From Chitinophaga pinensis (GTDB taxonomy: Bacteria > Bacteroidota > Bacteroidia > UKL13-3): a stretch of DNA of 64,000 nucleotides. This document shows, piece after piece, positions 37,333-46,942 of the stretch. The first letter of the stretch is position 1; every line of letters begins with the position of its first letter. Where the stretch lies: the NCBI GenBank assembly GCA_945861965.1, contig CAMAWM010000004.1, positions 1 through 64,000 on the forward strand, in the 5' to 3' direction. The notes under the pieces were generated by a model that saw nothing but the letters and a program-made list of their open reading frames with translations, was not told the DNA's origin and made no database searches. The position numbers and the translations under genes were made by a program.

Positions 37333-37647
37333 TTAAAATTTGTCTCCAAATTCACGGTCTCCACCACCGCGATTGTTATTTTTTCTATAACCGCCTTCGC
37401 TTCCCTCTTCACGTGGACGAGCTTCGTTCACTTTCAATGGTCTTTCCATAAAATCTTTACCATCTAATTCGGCAATAGCTTTTGCTCCGCCTTCGTCATC
37501 CATTTCAACAAAACCGAAACCACGGCTACGCCCTGTCATCTTATCGGTTAAAATTTTCAACGTTTTGATTTCACCATACTGACTAAAAAGTCCCTTAAGG
37601 TCATCTTCCTTTACGCGGAAGCTGATGTTTGCTACATAAATATTCAT
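37333..37647 (-). CDS. RRM-family RNA-binding protein with Gly/Arg/Asn-rich tail
   Basis: 104 aa; RNP2 NIYVANISF, RNP1 RSRGFGFVEM; C-terminus GGYRKNNNRGGGDREFGDKF. Confidence 0.95.
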   Translation of the reverse strand: MNIYVANISFRVKEDDLKGLFSQYGEIKTLKILTDKMTGRSRGFGFVEMDDEGGAKAIAELDGKDFMERPLKVNEARPREEGSEGGYRKNNNRGGGDREFGDKF

Positions 37648-37825
37648 ACTTTTTTTTGATTACTCGTTTCTATCGGGTTTAAAATACTTTCCCCCTTTAG
37701 TTTACGAAAGAAAAATTAATTATTTTTTCAAATAACTAATATTTAATTGAGATTACCAAGAATCATTTGTAAAATGCTGACAATGTGTTATTTTATCTAA
37801 ATTCCGAAGGATTTTATTCCTACTT

Positions 37826-39961
37826 TTATTGCGACTGTATTTTATTATAAACCTTTTTTCCTTTTTCTAAAAAGTCAATAAAATGCTGTACATCTCTATC
37901 GTATGTTCTAGGTTTTGCAAGTAAGTTTTCATTAGCATCAATTAATACATACAAAGGTTGAGCATTGAAATTAAATTTACGAATCTGTAAATCTAAAACT
38001 TGTTTGCCAATAGTCTTTTTTACTTTTCCATCAAGCGCTGAAGTGTACCATTCGCTTTCGGGCAATTGATATTTTAATTTGTTTTCATCTGCGTACAATG
38101 AAACCACAACGTAATCTTCTTTTAGCAATTTTAAAACTTGTGGATCGCTCCAAACATTGGCTTCCATTTCGCGGCAGTTTACGCACCCATGTCCAGTAAA
38201 ATCTAAAAACAAAGGTTTGTTTAGTTTTCGTGCATTTTCAATTGCTTCGCAATAATCAAAATATCCTTGAATGCCATGAGGTATGTGAAGAAAATCGCTA
38301 TGCTTGGCTTTATTTGATTCTGTTTTATTTAGATTGCCGATATCAAATGAGAGAGTATGTTGTGGAGGCAAATATCCAGAAATTGCTTTTAACGGAGCTC
38401 CAATTATTCCGGGTGCTAAGTACAATGCAAATGCAAAAAATGGCAATGAAAAAAATAGTCGAGTTACGCTTATGTACGAAAGTTCTGAATCGTGAGAAAA
38501 TTTTAATTTTCCAAGTATATATATTCCTGTAAGCAATGATAAAATAATCCAAAGAACAATGTAAATATCACGGTTTAAAATCCCCCAATGATAAACTGTA
38601 TCTGCTACCGAAAAAAACTTTAGCGCCAATCCCAATTCGATAAAACCCAATACAACTTTTACAGAATTTAACCAACCACCAGATTTTGGAAGATTGCTAA
38701 GCCACTGCGGAAAAATTGCAAATAATGTAAAGGGAATTGCAAATGCCATTGAGAATGCAAACATGCCCGCAATTGGCCTTAAATAATTTCCTCCAAATGC
38801 TTGAATTAAAACATTACCAACCAATGGTCCGGTGCATGAAAATGAAACCAACACCATAGTAAACGCTAAAAAAAATACTCCAAGATAACCGCCAACATTT
38901 GATTTTTTGTTAACGCTATTTACAAATGAAGTTGGCAATGTGATTTCAAAAAGTCCTAAAAACGACACTCCAAACACCACAAAAATTGCAAAAAACAACA
39001 AATTTGGCAGCCAATGCGTACTAAGCCAATTTGCAAAATCAGGGCCCATTACAATGCTAACTGCAGTTCCTATAATTGTATAAATAAATACGATTGATAA
39101 ACCATAAAAAATCGCATTCTTTTTTCCGTTGTCTTGGTTTTTTGTAAAAAAAGTTACTGTCATCGGAATCATCGGAAAAACACAAGGTGTAAGCAATGCC
39201 GCCAATCCAAAAAGAAATGCATACAGCATAAAACCAAGCAATGATTTATCGCTTCCATCCACTGCTTCTGTTAATGATTCATCGTTAATATATGAATCAT
39301 TGGGCTTGCTCATATTTACTTTTTCGCAAGCATTATTATTTGTTGTTTTGTTTGTATCAACTGAAGTTTTTGTGTTATTTTCAGTAGTCGATTCTTGAAT
39401 TATTGCATCCCCATCAATAACTTTCAATTCATTAAACTGCAAATCGTAATTGTATGGAGGCATGCACATTCCGGTAATTTCAGAACACTCCTGAAATTCG
39501 ATTGAAACTTTTATAACTGGATTTGCAGAAAGTACTTTTACCTTTTGTCTGAATTCGGCTTTTCCAGTCATTGTACTTACATCGCCTGGCCAAATTTCTT
39601 CGTAATGATGTTTGGCACCAACTGGTTTTATTTTTCCAATAAGTTGGTAGCTCGCATGTTTTTTAAAATCAAAACTTGCAACAATGGGCCCAATATTAGG
39701 ATCCATATCGCTGCTATACATGTACCAATTTTTTTCAATCTGACTGTTAAAAGTTAACTCGATTTCATCCCCTGCTTTTATTTCACTTTTGTTGGATGTA
39801 ATTTTCCAAGTAGGATCCGTTTTTAACTGAGCAAAAGATTGATTTAATCCGCAGCTAAAAAAAACAATTACAGCACAAACGAATTTTAATTTATTTGACA
39901 TGGTATAAATTTGAAAGCGACAAATGTAAGATTTATAAATTAACGATGAAAATTCATCCAA
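37826..39961 (-). CDS. Thiol:disulfide interchange protein DsbD-like (N-terminal sensor, transmembrane domain, thioredoxin domain)
   Basis: 711 aa; TPCVFPMIPMTVTFF, SFSCTGPLVG, thioredoxin FLDFTGHGCVNCREMEANVWSD. Confidence 0.92.
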   Translation of the reverse strand: MDEFSSLIYKSYICRFQIYTMSNKLKFVCAVIVFFSCGLNQSFAQLKTDPTWKITSNKSEIKAGDEIELTFNSQIEKNWYMYSSDMDPNIGPIVASFDFKKHASYQLIGKIKPVGAKHHYEEIWPGDVSTMTGKAEFRQKVKVLSANPVIKVSIEFQECSEITGMCMPPYNYDLQFNELKVIDGDAIIQESTTENNTKTSVDTNKTTNNNACEKVNMSKPNDSYINDESLTEAVDGSDKSLLGFMLYAFLFGLAALLTPCVFPMIPMTVTFFTKNQDNGKKNAIFYGLSIVFIYTIIGTAVSIVMGPDFANWLSTHWLPNLLFFAIFVVFGVSFLGLFEITLPTSFVNSVNKKSNVGGYLGVFFLAFTMVLVSFSCTGPLVGNVLIQAFGGNYLRPIAGMFAFSMAFAIPFTLFAIFPQWLSNLPKSGGWLNSVKVVLGFIELGLALKFFSVADTVYHWGILNRDIYIVLWIILSLLTGIYILGKLKFSHDSELSYISVTRLFFSLPFFAFALYLAPGIIGAPLKAISGYLPPQHTLSFDIGNLNKTESNKAKHSDFLHIPHGIQGYFDYCEAIENARKLNKPLFLDFTGHGCVNCREMEANVWSDPQVLKLLKEDYVVVSLYADENKLKYQLPESEWYTSALDGKVKKTIGKQVLDLQIRKFNFNAQPLYVLIDANENLLAKPRTYDRDVQHFIDFLEKGKKVYNKIQSQ

Positions 39962-39981
39962 AAATCAGACTCATTCTCTGA

Positions 39982-41304
39982 TTAAATTTCATTAAAAACA
40001 ACATTATATTTTTTCAGTTCTTTAAGTATTGGTTCATAAAATTCTTTTGCCACTGGCATAACCACACCACGTGATTTAATTTTGTTCTGTAAAATTAATT
40101 TTGCTGCAATAGCCATTGGCAATCCAACAGTTTTGGCCATTGCAGTGTATGTTTCGTTTTCGCCTTTAACAATTAATGAACTTTCTTTTTTAAATTTTTT
40201 CCCTTCAAACTGATAAATTATTTCGTGTTTCATTACAATTAAATCCAAATCATCGGCTTGTAATTTCCATTTTTGCTGCAACAGATTTTGAAGAATTTGT
40301 GCTGGACTTGCATTTTTAAATTCAATTTTTCTATTCTCGAAAAGTCCAAGCCATTTTATTTTTTTAAACTCAATGGATGATTTATTTATTTTGAGAAAAC
40401 TGCAAAGTTTATTTTCCACATTTTTATCATTTGCATTTGAAATTAATGAAACCAACAGCTCGCGATAGGTAAGATTTTCGCTTGTATTAATTTTATATGA
40501 ATCGTCAGTCAGTCCAAGTTTAACAATATTATTCCAGCTTTTACAAAAACCAATTTTACGCAATGTTCCTCTTAAAACAGTTTTAGCATTTTGAATTCCA
40601 TAAGGTAAAATATAATTTAACGAATCGCGATTTGCATAACTTTCAAGAAATAAATTTTCGTCTATTTTAATTTTTTCTGTTTGCAAAAAAAGTTGAGACT
40701 GCGGTATAAATTTAACCTTCCCCTTTTCTAAATATTTTACTGTTGCTTGTCCTGCCAATACAACATTTCGCGGATTCCAAGTAAATTTGTAATGCCACGG
40801 ATTGGTATCAAATTCTGGCGCAATCAATCCACCGCAATACGATTTAAACGAAACTATTTCAGCGCCACTTTTTTGTATATCTTGAATCATTTGCATGGCC
40901 GAAAGATGATCGATACCTGGATCTAAACCAATTTCGTTTAACAAGATAACATTTGCATCCAATGCCTTTTTGTTCAAGGCTTTCATTGCCTCGGTAATAT
41001 ACGAAGCAGTAACTAAATGTTTCTTGAAACGAATGCAATCTTTTGCAACTTTAATATGCAATGTTGGTGGCAAAAGCGAAACTACAATATCCGCTTTTTG
41101 TATTTCCGTCTCACGCTCTGGTTTTTTATTAACATCAAATTGAATTGCAGTCGTGTTTTTTTTGTTTTTAATTCTGCTTTTTGCCAATTCTAAATTTGCA
41201 TCTGCTACACAAATTTTCCATTTATCTTTTGTGGCATGCTCAGTTAAATATTTTATCAGATACGATGAAGATAATCCTGCGCCAATCACTAAAATATTTT
41301 TCAT
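39982..41304 (-). CDS. Saccharopine dehydrogenase family protein
   Basis: 440 aa; NILVIGAGLSSSYLIKYL, ADIVVSLLPPTLHIKVAKDCIRFKKHLVTASYI, LLNEIGLDPGIDHLSAMQMI, GLIAPEFDTNPWHYKFTWNPRNVVLAG. Confidence 0.93.
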   Translation of the reverse strand: MKNILVIGAGLSSSYLIKYLTEHATKDKWKICVADANLELAKSRIKNKKNTTAIQFDVNKKPERETEIQKADIVVSLLPPTLHIKVAKDCIRFKKHLVTASYITEAMKALNKKALDANVILLNEIGLDPGIDHLSAMQMIQDIQKSGAEIVSFKSYCGGLIAPEFDTNPWHYKFTWNPRNVVLAGQATVKYLEKGKVKFIPQSQLFLQTEKIKIDENLFLESYANRDSLNYILPYGIQNAKTVLRGTLRKIGFCKSWNNIVKLGLTDDSYKINTSENLTYRELLVSLISNANDKNVENKLCSFLKINKSSIEFKKIKWLGLFENRKIEFKNASPAQILQNLLQQKWKLQADDLDLIVMKHEIIYQFEGKKFKKESSLIVKGENETYTAMAKTVGLPMAIAAKLILQNKIKSRGVVMPVAKEFYEPILKELKKYNVVFNEI

Positions 41305-41307
41305 AAA

Positions 41308-42216
41308 TTAATTTAAGGGCAAACTAATTTCAAAAGTTTCGCCTTCTTTTAAAGTTAATGTATTTTTTTTGAGCCAAGGATTTAGCAACTTCATTTTTTT
41401 GTAGTTTGTACCTTTGTCAATCGACCACTTTGCTAAATCAACGATTGAACTTTCAATAGAAATTTTTTGTGTTGGAATGTGGTTGTACAAATGCGATTGC
41501 GACAAATAAAATCCGTATCGAACGGGATGTTCAGCAATTTCTTTCATGGCTAAAACTCTGAACATATAGCGAGATGTTTCGGCATTTAAATGCAAATCGA
41601 AATAATTGTTGCCGTATTGGTTTTGCATTTGCTTTCTCAATCCATCAATGCCCATGTTGTAACTTGCAGAAACCAAACTCCAATCTTTAAATTCAGCATA
41701 CGATTCTTTAAAATATGCACACGCTGCAAGTGTTGCTTTTTCTAAGTGGTATCGTTGATCAACTTCTTCGTTTATAATCAAGCCATATTGTTTTCCTGTT
41801 TTATCCAAAAATTGCCAAAACCCTGCTGCACCAGCGGGCGAAACAACATTTAAAAACCCACTTTCAATCATTGCTACATATTTCATATCGGCCGGAATGC
41901 CTTGTTCTGATAAAATTTTTTCAATGATTGAGAAATATCTATTTGCTCTTTTTAATAACAAAAGCGTTTGAGATTGCCAATACACATTTGTCAGCAATTC
42001 TCGGTCAAATCGCTCCTTGTTATCGTAATCTTTTAATGAAATTTTTTCGCCTGCAAAATCTACAGCATCCGGAATTGGCAATGAAAATACATGGTATTTC
42101 TGTTCAAAATCTGCTCTTTGTTTATCATCATCGGTTAGTGTTGCATAAATAAAAAACACAGTTCCAAAGCTGACTAATGCTAAAAAAATAAATAAATATT
42201 TGCGAGAGAAAAACAT
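41308..42216 (-). CDS. Lytic transglycosylase (SLT domain) protein
   Basis: 302 aa; GIPADMKYVAMIESGFLNVVSPAGAAGFWQFLDKTGKQYGL, SYNMGIDGLRKQM. Confidence 0.9.
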   Translation of the reverse strand: MFFSRKYLFIFLALVSFGTVFFIYATLTDDDKQRADFEQKYHVFSLPIPDAVDFAGEKISLKDYDNKERFDRELLTNVYWQSQTLLLLKRANRYFSIIEKILSEQGIPADMKYVAMIESGFLNVVSPAGAAGFWQFLDKTGKQYGLIINEEVDQRYHLEKATLAACAYFKESYAEFKDWSLVSASYNMGIDGLRKQMQNQYGNNYFDLHLNAETSRYMFRVLAMKEIAEHPVRYGFYLSQSHLYNHIPTQKISIESSIVDLAKWSIDKGTNYKKMKLLNPWLKKNTLTLKEGETFEISLPLN

Positions 42217-42281
42217 AAAACAAATATAATATAAGTTTTGCCGAAAAAAATCTTGATTATATTGCGGCTCTAAATAAAACT

Positions 42282-43241
42282 ATGCCAGAAGCCACATCAT
42301 TTTCAAAAAATCCTGTTGTTTACTTTTTATCTAAAAGTTTAATTTTACTTGGAATGGTTTTAGTTTTTTTATCCATTTCTTCTTTTGCATTTACGTTAAT
42401 CATACAAGCAATTTGGGACATCAATATTGAACAATTAACAGCAATCATTTCAAATCCAAATTCTGTACCAAATGGCATTTTAGTTTTAAAACTTTTTCAG
42501 GTATTTGTAAGCATCGGTTCATTTGCCATTCCAGCATTTATGTTTTCAAAAGCAATTGGCCAAAACCCCTTTACTTTTTTAAATATTAATAAAAATGGAA
42601 GTTTAATCAATTATGTTTTTATACTGCTTATTATGTTGGCATCAATGCCAATTATTTCTTGGCTTTATAGTTTAAATCAACAGATGAGTTTCCCTTTGCA
42701 ATTTGCCGATTGGGAACAAAAAATTAGAGAGTGGGAAAATGCTGCCAGCCAGCAAATGCAACTTTTTATATCGGCTGATTCGATATCTGTTTTGTTGTTC
42801 AATTTGTTTATTTTTGCTGTTGTCCCTGCAATTACCGAAGAGATATTTTTTAGAGGTTGCTTGCAAAATTTTATTCGCTTTTCATTTAAAAATATCCATG
42901 CTTCAGTAATTGTTTCAGCATTTATTTTTAGTGCCGTTCATGGCCAGTTTTATGGATTTATTCCTCGATTTGCGCTCGGTTTGGCTTTGGGGTATTCATT
43001 TGCTTTTTCAGGTTCTATTTGGGTTTGTATTGCTGGTCATTTTTTAAACAATGCTGTTGCATTAATATCAAGTTATATTCTGTCAAAAAATAGTAATTTT
43101 GATTTCTTGAAGGATGATTTTGCATTTCCATTTTATATAAATTTACTAAGCGTTTTATTGTGTGTTGGAATGTTGTATTGGATGTACAAACAAAATCTTA
43201 AAACTATTTTATTAACCAATAATTGTAAAACAGATGAATAA
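42282..43241 (+). CDS. CPBP family intramembrane metalloprotease (CAAX protease-like)
   Basis: 319 aa multi-pass; AITEEIFFRGCLQNFIR, SAFIFSAVHGQFYGFIPRFALGLALGY, AGHFLNNAVA. Confidence 0.92.
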   Translation: MPEATSFSKNPVVYFLSKSLILLGMVLVFLSISSFAFTLIIQAIWDINIEQLTAIISNPNSVPNGILVLKLFQVFVSIGSFAIPAFMFSKAIGQNPFTFLNINKNGSLINYVFILLIMLASMPIISWLYSLNQQMSFPLQFADWEQKIREWENAASQQMQLFISADSISVLLFNLFIFAVVPAITEEIFFRGCLQNFIRFSFKNIHASVIVSAFIFSAVHGQFYGFIPRFALGLALGYSFAFSGSIWVCIAGHFLNNAVALISSYILSKNSNFDFLKDDFAFPFYINLLSVLLCVGMLYWMYKQNLKTILLTNNCKTDE

Positions 43242-44040
43242 CTTTTTGCAAAGAACTTTAAGCGGTGCATTCTATGTTTTGGTAGTAGTAGTGTGCATAC
43301 TGTTTGATCAAAAATCATTTTTAGTATTGTTGTTTTTGATAAATGCCATTTGCCTGAATGAGTTTTTTGGTTTGATGTTAAAAAACAAAAACACATTTGA
43401 TAAAATATTATCAGTTTTAGCAGGAAGTTTAGTATTTGTAGTTTTATCTTCAAATGATTTTTTTTCTGTTGAAACGAATTGGATTATTCCTGCATTTTTA
43501 ATTCTTTTTTTGGCAAAACTTTACCAAAACAAAGGAAATGAATTTGAAACTTTGGCCCAACAAATTTTGGGAATATTTTATATCACACTTCCACTTGCAC
43601 TATTTTTTAATCTTTCGAACATGCCGCATTTTAGCTTCCATCCTGAATTGCCAATGGGTATTTTTATTTTGCAATGGACAAGCGATACCGGAGCTTACTT
43701 AATAGGAAAAAGTTTTGGGCGACATAAATTGTTTGAACGCATTTCGCCTAAAAAAACATGGGAAGGATTTTTGGGTGCAATTGCACTTGTAATATTAACC
43801 GCTTTTGTATTAACACAATTTCAATTTTTTGGGACTTATACTCTCCAAAATTGGATAATTATTGGCCTTCTGATTTCAATATTCGGCACACTTGGCGATT
43901 TATTTGAATCCTTACTCAAACGAAATCTAAAAATTAAAGACTCTGGAAATATTTTGCCCGGTCATGGTGGCGCATTAGATAGATTTGATGCTTTCTTTTT
44001 TTCGGTGCCTGCAGTTTATTTTTACCTTAGCTTGATATAA
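43234..44040 (+). CDS. cdsA: Phosphatidate cytidylyltransferase
   Basis: SDTGAYLIGKSFGRHKLFERISPKKTWEGFLGA...IKDSGNILPGHGGALDRFDAFFFSVP. Confidence 0.94.
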   Translation: MNNFLQRTLSGAFYVLVVVVCILFDQKSFLVLLFLINAICLNEFFGLMLKNKNTFDKILSVLAGSLVFVVLSSNDFFSVETNWIIPAFLILFLAKLYQNKGNEFETLAQQILGIFYITLPLALFFNLSNMPHFSFHPELPMGIFILQWTSDTGAYLIGKSFGRHKLFERISPKKTWEGFLGAIALVILTAFVLTQFQFFGTYTLQNWIIIGLLISIFGTLGDLFESLLKRNLKIKDSGNILPGHGGALDRFDAFFFSVPAVYFYLSLI

Positions 44041-44099
44041 ACGCAACTCGATTTTTTCTAAAACTTTTTTATTCTTCAATATTATTTTAACCTTGCTTC

Positions 44100-45632
44100 A
44101 TGCCTTTGGTAAATTCACTTGTAAGTTGGTATCTTAAAAAAAGAATTCCATTAATTGAACGGATGTTACAAAATCCGTTGGAAGTACAACACGAGCAATT
44201 GATGAAAAATATTCGGTTTGCCGAAAAAACACAATACGGCAATAAATATAATTTTGTTTCAATAAAAAATTTAGAGGATTTTAAAAACAAGGTTCCAATA
44301 ACCAATTACGAAGGATTGCAACCGTACATTGAACAAATGATGAAAGGCAATCAAAACATTTTGTGGCCTAGCAATATTTCGTGGTTTGCCAAATCCTCGG
44401 GAACAACTGGTTCAAAAAGCAAATTTATTCCGGTTACATACGAATGTTTAGACGAATCTCATTATCAGGGCGGCAAAGACGCCATGTTATTTTACATAAA
44501 CCAAAACCCAGAATCAACCATATTTGATGGAAAAGGATTGGTTATTGGCGGAAGTCACAATGTAAACAAACTAAACGAAGAAAGTTTTTTTGGCGATTTA
44601 TCAGCTGTTATGATGCAAAACATGCCACTCTGGGCGCATTTCCTTCGCACACCCGAACTTTCAATTGCATTGATGGATAATTGGGAAGAAAAAGTTGAAC
44701 GAATGGCTAAAGCAACGATCAATGAAAATGTAACCAACATTTCTGGAGTTCCAACTTGGACGATTGTATTGATTGAAAAAATGTATGAACTAACTGGCAA
44801 AAATTGTTTGAGCGACATTTGGCCTAATCTTGAATTATATGTTCATGGTGGCGTTAGTTTTACACCATACAAAGAAAGGTTTAAACAACTTACTTCTTCA
44901 AGTCAATTAACGTATTTGGAAACCTACAACGCTTCTGAAGGGTTTATCGGAATTCAGGACGATTTAAAACGAGATGATTTATTGCTCATGCTGGATTATG
45001 GAATTTATTATGAGTTTATGCCTATGTCTGAATATGGAAAAGATTTTCCCAATACATATTCATTAAGTCAAGTAAAAATAGGTGAAAATTATGCATTGGT
45101 TATCTCAAGCAATTCGGGTTTGTGGCGATACATAATTGGCGATACAATAAAGTTTACCGAAACCAAACCTTTTCGATTTAAAATTACAGGCCGTACTCGG
45201 CATTTTATTAATGCTTTTGGCGAAGAATTAATCATTGAAAATGCAGATTTTGCAATTAAAAAAGCTTGCGAAAAATCTCAGGCTTTATTAGTTGATTATA
45301 CTGCAGCTCCTATTTATAATGATGACAAACACAAAGGCGGACATGAGTGGTTGTTAGAGTTTGATAAAGAACCTACAGACATTAATTTGTTTATTGAAGA
45401 ATTGGATATTGCACTGAAAAATGCAAACAGTGATTACGAAGCCAAGCGATATAAAAATTTAGCCATGCAAGCTCCTGTAATTAAAATATTACCGCGTGGT
45501 ACTTTCAACACTTGGTTGAAACAAAAACAGAAATTAGGAGGCCAACATAAAGTTCCTCGCCTTTCAAATAATAGAACTATTGTAGATGAAATTTGTGGAA
45601 TGATGACTTCAGTAAAACAAAAAAGGCCTTAA
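44100..45632 (+). CDS. GH3-like acyl-adenylating enzyme (GH3 auxin-responsive promoter family)
   Basis: 510 aa; NISWFAKSSGTTGSKSKFIPVT, YNASEGFIGIQDD, YALVISSNSGLWRYIIGDTIKFTETKPFRFKITGRTRHFINAFGEELI. Confidence 0.93.
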   Translation: MPLVNSLVSWYLKKRIPLIERMLQNPLEVQHEQLMKNIRFAEKTQYGNKYNFVSIKNLEDFKNKVPITNYEGLQPYIEQMMKGNQNILWPSNISWFAKSSGTTGSKSKFIPVTYECLDESHYQGGKDAMLFYINQNPESTIFDGKGLVIGGSHNVNKLNEESFFGDLSAVMMQNMPLWAHFLRTPELSIALMDNWEEKVERMAKATINENVTNISGVPTWTIVLIEKMYELTGKNCLSDIWPNLELYVHGGVSFTPYKERFKQLTSSSQLTYLETYNASEGFIGIQDDLKRDDLLLMLDYGIYYEFMPMSEYGKDFPNTYSLSQVKIGENYALVISSNSGLWRYIIGDTIKFTETKPFRFKITGRTRHFINAFGEELIIENADFAIKKACEKSQALLVDYTAAPIYNDDKHKGGHEWLLEFDKEPTDINLFIEELDIALKNANSDYEAKRYKNLAMQAPVIKILPRGTFNTWLKQKQKLGGQHKVPRLSNNRTIVDEICGMMTSVKQKRP

Positions 45633-45651
45633 ATTTCTTTAAAGCCTTTTA
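45621..45651. terminator. Intrinsic terminator overlapping the GH3-like stop codon
   Basis: AAAAAGGC...GCCTTTT hairpin read directly; convergent with the ompH gene at 45672. Confidence 0.65.
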
Positions 45652-45671
45652 TAAAATACCTTTTCAACTAA

Positions 45672-46247
45672 TTATTTACCTCCTGCTGGTTTTGGTGCAG
45701 TTGGATTTGCCTGAGGAGCTGGCTCAGCAATTCCCAATTTCTTTTTAATAGATGAAGTCAAATTATCTCCTTCTGGTTTGTAAAGCATACCTGCTGTATT
45801 GCTATCAAAAACGTAAGAATATCCACCCTCTTTTGCTACTTGAGCAATTACTGATTTAGCTTTATCAATAATTGGTTTCACTAATTCGGTTTCTTTTTTA
45901 CGCGCATCTTCTTGAGCAGTTTGTTGAAACTCTTGAACGCTTTGTTGCAATTTTTGCAATTCACTTTGTCTAAATTCTTTCATTGTTCCAGAAAGTTTTC
46001 CAGGAGTTTCGGCATCTTTTTGAAATGCTTCGTACTTCTTTTTAAACTCATCGTTTAATTTAATCAATTCGCCTTCAAGTTGTTTGTTGTAAGATTCCAT
46101 TTCAGTGCTGGCATTTTTATACTCAGGCATTGATACCATGATTTCTTGTAAATCGACATACGCAATTTTTTGTGCAGTTGCCGAAAAACTTCCTACGCTA
46201 CTTGCAAGCAATATTGTTGTCGCAATTTTTTTCATGTACATGTTCAT
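45672..46247 (-). CDS. ompH: OmpH/Skp family periplasmic chaperone
   Basis: 191 aa; KIAYVDLQEIMVSMPEYKNASTEMESYNKQLEGELIKLNDEFKKKYEAFQKDAETP; KPIIDKAKSVIAQVAKEGGYSYVFD. Confidence 0.92.
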   Translation of the reverse strand: MNMYMKKIATTILLASSVGSFSATAQKIAYVDLQEIMVSMPEYKNASTEMESYNKQLEGELIKLNDEFKKKYEAFQKDAETPGKLSGTMKEFRQSELQKLQQSVQEFQQTAQEDARKKETELVKPIIDKAKSVIAQVAKEGGYSYVFDSNTAGMLYKPEGDNLTSSIKKKLGIAEPAPQANPTAPKPAGGK

Positions 46248-46346
46248 TATTTTTTATATTTATTTTTTGAATTTTTGAGGTGGCAAATATTCAACCAGAT
46301 TTCCAAAAAACCATAGAATTAAGAAAAATATGTCTTTTTTCTATAC

Positions 46347-46931
46347 TTATTTGCCTCCATTTGTATCTCCTCCACCTGTATTTCCGCCACTTCCAGTATT
46401 TTTATTTTTTGTAACTGAAATGCCTAATTCTTGCAAAACCTCATCGCTTTTATCGTATTTAGCATTGGTATAAAGCATTACTACCTCACCGCCTTTAGCA
46501 AAAATAAAATCGAGAGCACTTTTTTTAGCAACCGCCTGAACTGCATCAAATATTTTGTCCTGAATGGGCTTTACCAGTTCCTGTCTTTTCTTAAATAATT
46601 CACCTTCGTAGCCAAATTTTTTGTTTCTAAAATCTCGGGCTTCTTCTTTCTTGGTGTTTATTTCAGACTCGCGTTTCTTCTTTAATTCTTCGGTTAATAA
46701 TATTTGCTCAGCCTGAAATTCTTTTTCCATTTTTTCTATCTCAGAAAATTTCTTTTCTAATTCTTTTTGCCACTCTTCACTCATCAAATCAAGTTGTTTT
46801 TGTGCCGAACGATACTCTGGCATTAAGTCCAAAATATATTCCGTATCGACATAACCAATACGCGCTGTCTGCGATTGGACATTGAAAACAAACAATAGAA
46901 GCAGTAGTAAACTCGAAATTATTTTTTTCAT
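46347..46931 (-). CDS. ompH: OmpH/Skp family periplasmic chaperone (second copy)
   Basis: 194 aa; RIGYVDTEYILDLMPEYRSAQKQLDLMSEEWQKELEKKFSEIEKMEKEFQAEQILLTEE. Confidence 0.92.
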   Translation of the reverse strand: MKKIISSLLLLLLFVFNVQSQTARIGYVDTEYILDLMPEYRSAQKQLDLMSEEWQKELEKKFSEIEKMEKEFQAEQILLTEELKKKRESEINTKKEEARDFRNKKFGYEGELFKKRQELVKPIQDKIFDAVQAVAKKSALDFIFAKGGEVVMLYTNAKYDKSDEVLQELGISVTKNKNTGSGGNTGGGDTNGGK

Positions 46932-46942
46932 TTTTATTGAAT

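Noticed and set aside
38230-38532. Overlapping plus-strand ORFs inside the dsbD-like gene
   Set aside because: Antisense shadow frames of a strong DsbD-family coding region.
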